Shown piece by piece: positions 20,298-31,111 of a stretch of 64,000 nucleotides of DNA. The translations under genes were made by a program, and so were the position numbers. The stretch comes from Amphibalanus amphitrite (taxonomy: Eukaryota; Arthropoda; Thecostraca; Balanomorpha; Balanidae). The DNA lies in NCBI RefSeq assembly GCF_019059575.1, contig NW_024881507.1, positions 62,001 through 126,000 on the forward strand, given 5' to 3'. The notes beneath the pieces are model-generated. The model had not been told where the DNA came from. It did not search any database and saw only the letters and a program-made list of their open reading frames with translations. Each line of letters starts with the position of its first letter. Positions within the stretch are counted from its first letter, which is position 1.

Positions 20298-22568
20298 TCT
20301 AATTGATAGCAGACGGGTTTTCCAATCCACTACTCTATGGAAGTTGGAACTGCCAGGAAGTCTTTACCCAGATTTGACCGCGATTATGTCCACCAGCACC
20401 CTGCTTTATGATCAATGATAGTCATGAAGTTGGGCGACCTCGCCTGGCCGACTCCGTGTTAACGCCGCGGCGCCATGGGAAGTCCGCCCTGTTCGGCCGC
20501 AGTTTTATTGTCAATCAGCGGATGCACGCGCCGTGGAATCGTAATCCTCCGTCAAACGGCCGATTTTTGGCGTAACTCAGCCCCGATAGGCACGAACGAC
20601 ATGTGTAGCCTGGTCTTCGATATACCGAGCCAGAGACACGGACACCTTTGTCGGGCGAACGGACCCCGCGGCGCGGATACCGCGAGTTGTGCTGTCACCT
20701 CGCCACGACACAGTGCTGGGAACGAAATCGGCAAGGATGGTCCCTCTCGCTTCTTCACGGAGTTCAACTGGGCAGTGTACCCGACCGAAGGACGATATTT
20801 ACCACTGGAAATAAATACTCTGGATGCCGCTGGCACGCTGGACAGGAATCGATGTCGTGTGCTGGTGACATGTCAGACACCACACCGGTGGTCTGTCAGC
20901 CACCGCCCACTACACGCAGCGCTCAACCACAAATCCCGGGCATCGATGAAAGGGAGCACTCAAGCATCCTGTTTGCTTGTTTTTTCCGCTCGACGACGTT
21001 CAAATAACGCTGTTTTTGTGCTGGCTGCGGCTTTCATCAGACTCCAGCACGTTATTTGATATTTTAATCAACTGAATTCAAACAGACATTGTTTTTCGGC
21101 CGGTGTGGCTGTCAGAAATGCTGCTGCCGGCTCAGCCACATCAGTCGGCCGCGGCAGAGCCAGACGCCCCTGGCCGGCGGCGGCAGCGGAGCGTTTGGCA
21201 GGAGGCGGGTCTCGGACGGAGCTCTGTGCGCGCGCCGGATCATTTGTTAGTAAAACATCCGGACCGGCGCCGAGAACACGTCCAAACAAAACGGTCCCGA
21301 ACGTACCCTACGGGGGGAGGGGACAGACGCTCGGGCAGAGTGGCCGGCGTCCAGTGGGCTCGTGGTGGTCACATACTGAGCGTCACAGAAGCATGACGAG
21401 ACCACGGCGTCACGACGTCACGGGAACGTCCAAACCGAATAACCAGCCGTCACGAATCAGTATATCACACCCGTGTCACTTGACGGCTGACCTCTTACGC
21501 AAGACAGCAACACGTGTCACGGGTGTCACTCCCTCACAAACGACACCAGTTTTTAACATGCATCCAAGGCCAGCACACAAAACACGCCCTGCTGCCACCT
21601 CTAAACGGGCCAGGCCATGACATGTTGACCAGGTTGTTACCCAAAAACGCCCCTGAGCTACCTCAGCTCTGTGGGCGGCAATTTCGCACCACGGCCGCCG
21701 CCGTTATATCTGCTGGGGCCATTAGTGGCCGGTTAGGCCGGGACCGTCTATTTTGAGCAGAAGCGGCACGTGGGCCCCGACCTAAGGTCATCCCGGGGGA
21801 GCCTGCCAGGGCGGAGCGCACCGGCGCCGCTCAGAAACCATCTATTCTCATAGAGAACACGGTGGCGAACGGCGCGGCGGTGCAGTGCGGTGGTGGTGCA
21901 GTGGTGGTATAGTGGTGCCGGCGTTGGTGCTGGCCGTCGACGGACGAGTTGTGTGTGGACAGTGGACTCTGGACACGGAATAGCTCACAATATCAGTTCC
22001 CTAACTCTCTCCCTACCATTTTCTCCTAGCATCGTCTCCTGTTCCACTAACACGACCGCCGTCAGTGCCGCCGCCGACCCGGCCCGGTTGAATAATGTAT
22101 GGCTGGGAGCCGCGTCGGCTGAGACGGCAGCCGCAGTGTCGTGCGGGCCACACTCCGCCGCCCCCGTCTCCGTCCCATCTGCCTTCGGTCTCATACCGGG
22201 ACGGTCACAGGGGAACGATCGACGCGCCCTGGAACGGCAGCTCAGAGACCAACAGGAGGCTTCCCCCGGCCGTGCAGCACCTCAGGGGCACACTCCCGTC
22301 ACCCAGACAGTGCGGATATTCCGGCACCCAGCTCCGAGAAGCCGTCTAAACGATCCGTTTCTCCCATTAGAGCAGCGGCTTAATCTGGACCATCTCGCCG
22401 TATCTGAATGATAACTAGTTCGAGGAAGGTGTTCAGAAGCGGTGCTGACCGGTATCATCACCCAGACAGAGGTCACAACTCACAAAAGATTCTGGTTTCG
22501 AGCTCTGAGCTCACACCGGCACGCTGTCCCAGCCACGTCCCCATGTTCAGGTCCCGGCTGTGAGAGCT

Positions 22569-22587
22569 GGGGGGGGGGGGGGGGGGG
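22569..22587. repeat. Homopolymer run of 19 G
   Basis: Nineteen consecutive G on the plus strand, so a C19 run in the plexin pre-mRNA. The length may be affected by sequencing error. Confidence 0.9.
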
Positions 22588-23743
22588 CTGAAGGGAAAAC
22601 GGGGAGCTAAAGAGAGAAAGGAGTTGCAGGAAGAGTGAAAAACCATAGGAAGGGCAGTGAGCTGTATGGAGCCATTGCGGAGCTGCGGATAGCCCTAGCT
22701 GTAAGGGAGAGAGCGCCGGCCACTCAGAGGTGTGGGGACCAACTCCCGTGGGTCTAGGACACCACCAGACAGCGGGAACAGCCGGTCCCCTCCGGACCAA
22801 TAACAGGGCACTGGGCAGAAAACGAGCCATCGTGGCAGTTGTATCGGCCGGCCCAGCCACCGGCTCCCCTTCCAGCATACACAAAGTCCCCAGACCCAGT
22901 CAGCGGCAGTCAGCTGCAGCCTCTCTATCAGGACTAATGTTGAGGGGCTGGCGGCAGTCCCGTCTGGAGAGAAGCAATGAGCAGCAGAACAGTCTAGCCC
23001 AGCCCATATTGCATCCAGAACGGTACGACGAACAGCGGTTAAAAGAGTGGTCCGTCGTACCTCAGCCGTACCTACCAGTGTCGTACCTCCATGATGGCTC
23101 TGTCATAGCGACGTCATATCATTGCCGTACTTACGCCGTAACCTGCTGTACGGCTCACCGTCCCGGCGCGGCGGCGGTCGACCTAATGAAGATTGAATGG
23201 AAGCGCCGGCCGGAATGGCCCGTGCCAAGCGTCGTTCGCACCGACTATCCGCCGTGTTAACTGCACAAACGTCTGTGTCGACAAGGCTTCCCGACAATCG
23301 AACCCTCGCCCTCCCAAGCGGTGACCCTTCCTCCTAAAAAGGCAGGTCTACCTTCTCCAGACAGAGTCAATGAGGAAAACTGTACTAAAAATGTATGAAG
23401 GAATCCTGGAATGCTGTACAACCTGAACAGAAACAACCATGACAAGTATTTTGTGTGTAGAATGTGGGCCGTTGGTGTAAATACCGAGTGTTCTTTTTGG
23501 AAACATCAATTAATAACACAGCGTAACATCATGACAAGTGCACCTCAGACCAGCGAGCTCGAATAACGGAATAAAAAATGAATTTTCCTCGGATAAAGAG
23601 CGATGCGCCGGGCGAAGTCCACGGCGAATGAGGCGCTGTCCCGCACTGGCAACGGCGTTGTTTTGTCAAACTTCTGCCAAACACTGGGAGCTGTTTTTGC
23701 GAGCATCAAAACAAAAGCGTTAGTGTGAGATAGAAATGGTTCT

Positions 23744-23972
23744 GCGACACCTGAGCGAGCGTCATTTCAGCGAACGACATTTGAGCGAAGCCTTTTCAGC
23801 GATTAGCAATTTAAGCGATTGACTTTTTCAGCGATTGTCAAGTCGGCGAATTCAATCACAGCGATTATCAACTTAAGCGAGGACCAGAATCAGCGAAACC
23901 AGATTGAGCGAATATATGGAGGTCAATGGGGGACCAATTGAGCGAACACAGTTACAGCGAAACCGAACGCGA
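23744..23972. repeat. Degenerate array with GCGA every 15-16 bp
   Basis: The core (C/G/A)AGCGA recurs at 23755, 23770, 23785, 23799, 23815, 23831, 23861, 23877, 23893, 23909, 23942 and 23957 (position of the first G of GCGA). A variant GGCGA is at 23846. Spacing is 14-16 bp except for one missing unit. Contexts alternate between TTCAGCGA and TTGAGCGA/TTAAGCGA while the bases between are poorly conserved. It lies just upstream of a MULE transposase fragment in the same orientation, so it may be the end (terminal or subterminal repeats) of that element. Confidence 0.8.
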
Positions 23973-24078
23973 CGGAAATCAATCATTTCTACTTTTCGGG
24001 AATTCTTGCCCTTGGAATACCCGCTTGGTATGTGTTATGCTTCAAGCTGCGCGCGGCAAATTAAAAATTTTCTTTTAA

Positions 24079-24378
24079 GCTTGGAAACCACAAAAATATC
24101 TGGCCTCATTCTGCAACTTTGATCTGGAAATGTGGAACGTGAGAGATAGGACGATGGAAGGAATGCCAAGGACCAATAATAAACTCGAGGGATGGCACAG
24201 GGGGATCCAGTCTATGTTTCAGGGACCTCACCCAAATATCTGGAAATTCGTACGTTGCTTGGGGCAAGAACAAATTTTACAACATGGGGAACTGATCCAA
24301 ATTCAAGCGGGGGAATTTCGCGAAAAACAGCACAAGCAATATGAATCTCTGAACAAATGTTTTTGGTCATCATTATTG
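24079..24378 (+). pseudogene. MULE-type transposase C-terminal fragment
   Basis: An open frame without an intact start (stop at 24076-24078) encodes MWNVRDRTMEGMPRTNN followed by KLEGWHRGIQSMFQ and PNIWKFVRCLGQEQ. The series WNV-x-(D/E)R, PRTNN-x-x-EGWH-x-x-(I/F)QS and (H/P)-x-IWKF is typical of the region after the catalytic core in Mutator-like (MULE) transposases often found with FLYWCH zinc fingers. About 90 residues remain. The DDE core is absent upstream, and the frame runs into a poly-G run at 24389. It is a dead relic lying on the strand opposite to plexin, 140 bp from the PSI-1 exon. Confidence 0.75.
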
Positions 24379-24388
24379 GCAAACAGCA

Positions 24389-24401
24389 GGGGGGGGGGGG
24401 G
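24389..24401. repeat. Homopolymer run of 13 G
   Basis: Thirteen G marking the end of recognisable MULE sequence. A 21-bp near-duplicate (TTTTTAGAAATGTGG) follows at 24415-24446. Confidence 0.85.
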
Positions 24402-24519
24402 TCGAACCACTGGAATTTTTAGAAATGTGGCATTTTTAGAAATGTGGAGGGAGCTGTCAGTGGACGATGTCCTCCGGTGACAGAGGTCCCTCCCTCCCGG
24501 GGATGTCTCCGGTACTCAC

Positions 24520-24649
24520 CGTTCGCGCAGTGGTAGCCTGCAGCTGGTGAGGATTCACAGACTCGATCGTCGTACACCGGTCCGACTTGTAGTTGATCCA
24601 GTAGAGTACGTCCTTGTCGGCGTCCTGGCACCGCGAGCGAACGCTGCAC
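24520..24649 (-). CDS. PlexA: Plexin exon: second half of PSI-1
   Basis: One base (completing Lys with the previous exon) plus 43 codons, from CSVRSRCQDADKD to HQLQATTART. It completes the PSI-1 domain with cysteines in CSVRSRC and SDRC, and the LYWINYKS stretch matches the plexin pattern LYW-x-x-YK. The end, HQLQ-x-TTART, is a strong arthropod plexin signature leading into IPT-1. The acceptor is GTGTTTCAG|G and the donor is ACG|GTGAGT (phase 0). Unlike the next two exons, its donor is not duplicated. Confidence 0.95.
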
Positions 24650-27600
24650 CTGAAACACGGGCAGGTAACCACGGTCATGGAACAGAACGACACATGTGGT
24701 GCAACACACATAAAGGTGGCTAGAGAGTAGACTGTTTTTCGCGACACTGGAAATATGGGCTGATCGGTCGCGGGCACGACACACATCCGCTCGACACAAA
24801 TAGCAGCTCTACATAGATGAGTAAGTCTGAGTGCCTTTTGACTTCCGAGGAGCCTAGCGCTCTTTGAGCGCATGCAATATTTACCGAGCACTCAGCCTTT
24901 CAAATACCATCAGAACCTCGCAAAGCCATGTCGCTCCTCCAGTAAAATGCCGTTTGATTTCAGCTCGTCTTTACGTATGCTGAGGGTCGACACTTGACAC
25001 CTGCATCAGTAGTGTTTAGTGTACTGCAGAAGGTGTCACGACACTTACAGTGTTTATGCGGTGTCACTGCTATACGATGTCACTGGTGTCAGCCGCTGCG
25101 TCGGTCTGTGTCAGACGGTGTGTCAATCCGTGTCCCCGGCTCTGACGGCCGTCGTAGATCCCAATTCGAACAGGTCCACATCAATCCGGCTCCGAGTCAG
25201 TGACCACGACTGGAGAATCAGTCAGCGTCGTCTGGCTGAGCCACTGAACAGTCGCGACCGCCCACATGCCAATACCAGGAGAACACTCGTGGATCTCGTG
25301 ACGTCACAATGATCGTCTATGACGTAACACCCATGCTGAGTCTGCCGCCGGCGCGGCGACTTGGAACGTCTGGTAAGTTATCGACACAGGACAACTTACT
25401 TACCGCCTTGTAAACAGTGAAGCACTCCCTCCCACTGACCCCGCGAGGTGCCAACACAGGCAGCGTGACGCCCACATACAGGAGGCACACAATCGAGCGG
25501 CCGTTCCATTCCTGGTGTGGGAGCGCCGCCTGAACACAATCGCACGTCACCAGGAGCTGTCCAAGAGCTGTCGAAGCCCTGTCGCCGGCTGTCGGAGAAC
25601 TGTCGAACGCCGCCCCGACAGTGTCGTGCCCCACGTCGCGCCGATGGCAAAGATGCGTCACAACTGTCACAAAGTTGCCGCAGTGGCGGCGCAGCGCGTG
25701 CGATTTGATGGCCAGGGTCGCAAGCCGGCCCTGGCGCGACCTCGAGAGGACAGCACGTCAACTTCTCGGAAGCCTTATGCGCAGGACGCTTCATGACGGC
25801 ACAAAGTGCGAGCCCCGCCCGTCCCGGTCACCGAGGAGTCCTGACACCATGTCAGGCCCAGAAAGTCGCTGCATTAGGTGACACACAAGCATGCATAAAT
25901 ACATACAGACATGCAGACCAAGATTCGCCCGAAGGACAAAGTACCGGGGAGCCCATGCCGTAAGTCATACTCGGCGTGCAGACAGCCTTCGGAGTGAGTG
26001 CGGTCTGCAAATTCAGGGACATCCCATAGGACGGGGAGCAGACAATGGGGCGGCAGCAGCGATCACAGTCAGCAGGAGACCGCCGCCATGGCATGGCCTA
26101 GGAGAGGTGCCCGAGACAAAGGGTGTCGGTACTGGTGGCGGTGAGCTGGCCGCGCCCACCCCATATTGGACAGAAGTGGGGGATGGTCTACGGATGAGAT
26201 GAAACGGTGTGGGGGATGATGAGGCCCCAGGATCTTGAGCAATGAAGGGCGCGGCCTCCACTCATAGTCATTGTCATTGCGAGAAGATGTTAGATGACTA
26301 GTGCCAGGCGTCGGACATCGCGTGATGGTAACCGTCAAAAATTGTGTTCCACGTCTGGGGTTGCTGATACCGATACTGACGCCAGGTATTGATCCGCCTC
26401 CTATCGGCCTCGGTATCTAGTTCTGCAGAATGGGTCACTCCATCACCGCAGCAGGCAGCACGCCGGACAGTAAAGATCAGGTGGCGACGACCTGACCCAG
26501 TGAGGGCTCGTCGAACCGGACTGACGATCGACGCCGACCCCTGAAATACGACAGCGTCACCGAGAGCCGATCAGCACATCGAGAACCTGATCAGTCAATT
26601 ACGAAACGTCCCAAAGCCCTTTCGTGGGGACATGTCGTCAATCAAGAAAATCGCAGCAAAGCCGATAATGTCCCGATTCGATCAAGATTAAAGGCTACCG
26701 GGCTGTTCACAGAAGTTAAACAGAAGCGCATCATCTTTGAAGAAGGCGTTCACACGGGCCACATCGCACGGCATGTTTCGTGACCGGCATTTTCTCGTGT
26801 TGCCCGAACTGTTGCCCGGCCGGATCGCGTATCACGTCAGGAGCTGGTCGGCCCCTCCGTAAACGTCTGCGCCGCCATCAGATGGACAAATCCCGGCTCA
26901 GCCGAAACTTTACCTGGCCGCCGTCTGTTTTACACGACGGCCGCTTAACCAGCACACCTCCATGCATCACTGGGGCGACTTCCGCATCGTCGAGCGGCCC
27001 GACAACAGCGTACAGCCCGCGCCGCGATACCCGAGACGATCGGTAAATTAGGGCCGACAGCAGCGGCGACGTGCGGGTCAGCCGGCCGGCCGGCGCGCCA
27101 CACAATGTCCCCACACCACTCGGCTGCGGTGGGCGGTGCGCGGTGGGACGTCAGACCGGCGCCAGAGCCGGCCGGCCGGCCCGTGTCACCGCCGGACGGC
27201 CCTGCCGAGGCACGTCACGCCGCACCGCGCAACACTGGCATGCGCCCACCGCATGTATTATGCATCGTGCTCTCGGCTGGCGATGTTTAAAGCCCCGCCG
27301 AGCCGGCGCCGGCCCGTACACCACCGCCGGCGAAAGTGAGGCTGCTTTTATTAGGCCCATTTGGGGCCGGCGTGGTCAACCTATACCCCGGTAAACGAAC
27401 GTCAGGGTCAAACAAGGGACACATAACACCACACTCCACCGGCATGGCGGTAAAAAATATCCCGCTAGGCTAGCAGCACGGACCACTATCAGCGATCGAT
27501 GAAAACAACGAGCATTAGCAAACAGTCCAATAAGGACACGATGAGGACAAACTACTCAACTAGGGACAAACTTACCAAATCGAAAGAAACCAATGTATGA

Positions 27601-29003
27601 CTACCTGTCGCGGGTGCGACCCAAATTAAAACTTCCCCAGGATTCCAGACTCATGGATTAGGCTCCTGGCTGGCGGTAAGTAAAGCCTCCCGACTAACCG
27701 GTCGGCGGCGGCGCCGACTTTCCGCCCCGCTCGCCGACGTCCTCGCCCCGATCCTCGGCCGCCACCGGCCCAGCCGAATATTAGCATGCAAATACCGCTC
27801 GCAAATCCGCCGGAACGGAGCCAGCGCTGAAAACAGCCGAGCCAAAACGGACCCGTCGACATTGGCCTCTCCTTCTGTCCCAGCCGCTGTGTCGGTCGGT
27901 TTTCGGTCGAACGGTCGGAAAGAAAGCCAGACGCAGAGACAGACGGTAGAGTGGGTGGCCCCGCGCTTTGTCGTGCTCGTGGGAGGTTCATCACGATTCA
28001 GAAACATTGACAGCACATCTGTATGCCCAGCACAAAAATGGAACAACCACCACGACTGTAAAGGGGAGCCTGCATGCTAAGTGGCGGAGGGAAAGTTTGA
28101 CAAGTGCAAAGACGGTGTGAAGAGTGCTTCGTCCTTGCAGTGTGCAAAATCTACGACATTCCGTCACGCCACGACCTAGTGAGAGGCCACCGCGACACGG
28201 AGCTGACCCGACAACCTGCCAGCGGGCCGCTCGTATTTTCTCGTCTAACAACAGGCCGCAACGGCAGCAGGTCCGCAGTGCCAGCCGTGGGCGGAGGCCG
28301 CGAGTCGTCCGTCTCCGCCGCGAGCACCGCCAGTGAACCGTGCCTATCCGCCGCGCGCAGCCGGCCACCGCCCATCCCGCCGGCCGGTCGGCACTCACTC
28401 AAACCGGCGGAAGGGGCAAACATAATTAGAGCCCTGATTATCCGTCGGTCATAAATTCCCAGTCAAGAGTCGCCGATCGGCGGTCGACCCGGGCGCAGTC
28501 GGGCGGAATCCGCCGCCGATAACCGTTCTTCATCTGTCTGCGCCGTCCTCTGATCCGCCCACGGTGCGGGCAGCGGCCTATCGCGCACGGCAGCCCGCTG
28601 CCGACTTTGATCCGCCTGCCGCCGGCCCGCGATCCGTCGGCGATTCGCCCACCATCTGTCTGCAATACGCCGACGCTTCTGTCAGGAACGCAGCTATAAT
28701 GCGCCAAAGGCGTGTTCAGTTCAATCCACTTGACAAAAGAGGTAAACAGCGTCATATAATCTCGCAAACCTACCGTACGGTTCCTTGGAAACCAGCATTT
28801 TGGGTGCGATAATGTCTAGCCACTTGTCATGTGGGTTATGAAAAGTTTCGATGGCTGTAGCGATCTATTCGAGGTAATCACAAATGAAGGCAGACTATCT
28901 ATGTCTCGATTCACTTCTTTACCTCAGCGACCCATGTGTTGAAGCCACATCGCTCTGAACACCTGCAAGGCTGCCTCCGCGACTCAAGAACTCCAAGAGC
29001 ACG

Positions 29004-29069
29004 GTCGGCCTCTGCGGACCTCCGGGTCGGCCTCTGCGGACCTCCGGGTCGGCCTCTGCTGAACTCCGC
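29004..29069. repeat. Three tandem 22-bp copies
   Basis: Unit GTCGGCCTCTGCGGACCTCC plus GG at 29004-29025 and 29026-29047 (identical) and 29048-29069 (diverged). A plain minisatellite; no exon is copied in it as far as I can see. Confidence 0.85.
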
Positions 29070-29782
29070 CTCTGAGACATCGGGTGACCGCATTCCGTCT
29101 CTGCCCGACTCGGTCGGGGCAGATTGGCGACGGGTGTCCCCTGGGCGGTGGGCGGGTCGCCGGTCGACCGACAAGTCTTCGTACAGCACCGCTGGCAGGC
29201 GCCGAGGAATGGGACACACCCACCGGCCCCGCGCGACCTCCGCCGGCCCCTACCGACCGGCCTCGACCCGGCTGGATGGCAGGGCCGTCCCATCGGGACC
29301 AGGAGCCCGGTGCGTAGATCTGGACCGACACGACGCCTCTCGGTCGCCCGGCCACAGCACATCTCGAACCGCTCCCCCACGTCCGACGTAAATCACGCTT
29401 TGCATAAACGATTGCAGTGACACGCTCGCCTCGATTAAGGGGCAATAGATAAGGCGGCCGGGAGAAAAACGGCGTCCAAAGGTCAGATAGCGTCTCTCCG
29501 CTGCAGAGCAGCGCGGCACACAAGGCCGGCGCGACGCGACGCCTCGCGGAGAGGGGCCGCACGGTTGACCGTGGATGCGGAAGGAGTGTTTGCCACAATT
29601 AGCCCGCACGATGCACGGGTGTTGGTGTCAGCTCGCCACCGCAGCGGCTCGTGGGGGCCCATCGCGCAAGGCCGACTGTCGGATTAGGCAGATAATTGCT
29701 GCATTAAACAGACGGGTCATTATAACCGGGTAGCGGGGGCCGCACGGCACGGCAAGGCACGGCTACGTAATTACTCGGGTTA

Positions 29783-30054
<272 letters not shown>

Positions 30055-31010
30055 GTGAAAGACATGATAAACCTTGGTGTGATGATGTACAATGGCCAAT
30101 ATCTCCTCGGCTGCAGCCAGCAGCAGCAGCAGCCATCAATAAACAACCGAATTACGGCGTGTGGTTGATGTGGCACTGCCGACGTAAATAACGCGCAATG
30201 GTCACAAATGCTAATTGGCCTGCCGTTAAATCAGCTGATCGGAGGCTCGGGTTGCCGCAGGTAGCCGCCAGTGGCCTCTCGGTGATGGCCGGCTGGCCGC
30301 GGACCGGCCGGGTGAGGGCCGCGGACCGTCAGCCAGCACCGGCAGGCCGTAACTGTCCGGGCCGCAGAGTTATCCGCACTGGGTGTCACAGTCAGCCGAC
30401 GCCGCGGGCCCCAAACCAATCAGCACTAAATTAATCTCGTTATTGGGACCGGCAACTCGGCCTCTGAAAGCCATTTGACGGTGATGGCGGCCGAAAACAA
30501 CATCATTGGCTTCGTTAATCGAGTGCCCGGGCGAGGCGGAAGAGCCGACGGTAGCAGCCAGCCGAGCGGTGAACGCAACTGTTTCTTCCTAACCCGTTAC
30601 CGGTCTAGGAACACGCAAGTTGGTTGCATGAGACACCTCGACAGCCGGCAAGGTCATAGCTGAATTGGTCTGTAGAAGGCTGATAAGAAACAAGCGGCTA
30701 CAAACCCTCCGTGACACCCAGAAGAGGTCAGTTCTGAATGGACATGTGTAGATAAGCCTGAGTGGAACGAGCTTCCACGTGCCGCCCAACATAGCTGACC
30801 TATAGCTGCTAGCGGACCCCCGCAGTGTTGCACGATAAGCCATTGTGACGCCAAAGTCAGTGGCAGGGTTGGGCCGTGTAGCGTTGGGACAGCAAAGACG
30901 TCCAAGTCGACACACTCGGCGGCCAGCGCACCGCGTCAACCTGTCGGAAAGAACGTGACCACAAGGCGGGGACCTTGCAACACGCCAGGCTATTCACTGT
31001 TCCGACTTAC

Positions 31011-31111
31011 TTGTTCTCCAGCGAGCACCAGCCGCAGTAGGGGTCCTTGGCGCCCAGACATTCCCCGCATGTCCTGTACAGGTGACACTCCTGCACCTTC
31101 ACCTTGGAAAC
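31011..31111 (-). CDS. PlexA: Plexin exon: end of Sema and first half of PSI-1
   Basis: Encodes 33 codons and two bases: VSKVKVQECHLYRTC, then GECLGAKDPYCGWCSLEN. The V-x-(K/R)V-x-V start is the last Sema strand, and C-x5-CGECL-x6-YCGWC is the PSI cysteine pattern shared by plexins and semaphorins. The acceptor is CTTTGCAG|GTT (phase 0) and the donor is AACAA|GTAAGT (phase 2). It splits PSI-1 with the exon at 24520-24649. Confidence 0.96.

Larger units (their letters stand above)
16207..24519 (-). other. PlexA: Plexin intron (8.3 kb) between the PSI-1 and IPT-1 exons
   Basis: Bounded by ACG|GTGAGT and CACAG|CTG. It holds a two-copy repeat (20224-20297), a 19-G run (22569-22587), a periodic AGCGA array (23744-23972) and a MULE fragment (24079-24378). 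Two CACGTG palindromes occur near 19709-19720 and 19764-19771. The remaining GC-rich stretches, about 16207-20220 and 20300-23740, show no gene I can support. Confidence 0.88.

Noticed and set aside
23744..23972. CRISPR-like array from regularly spaced AGCGA
   Set aside because: The repeated core is only five or six bases and the period 15-16 bp; the setting is animal DNA.
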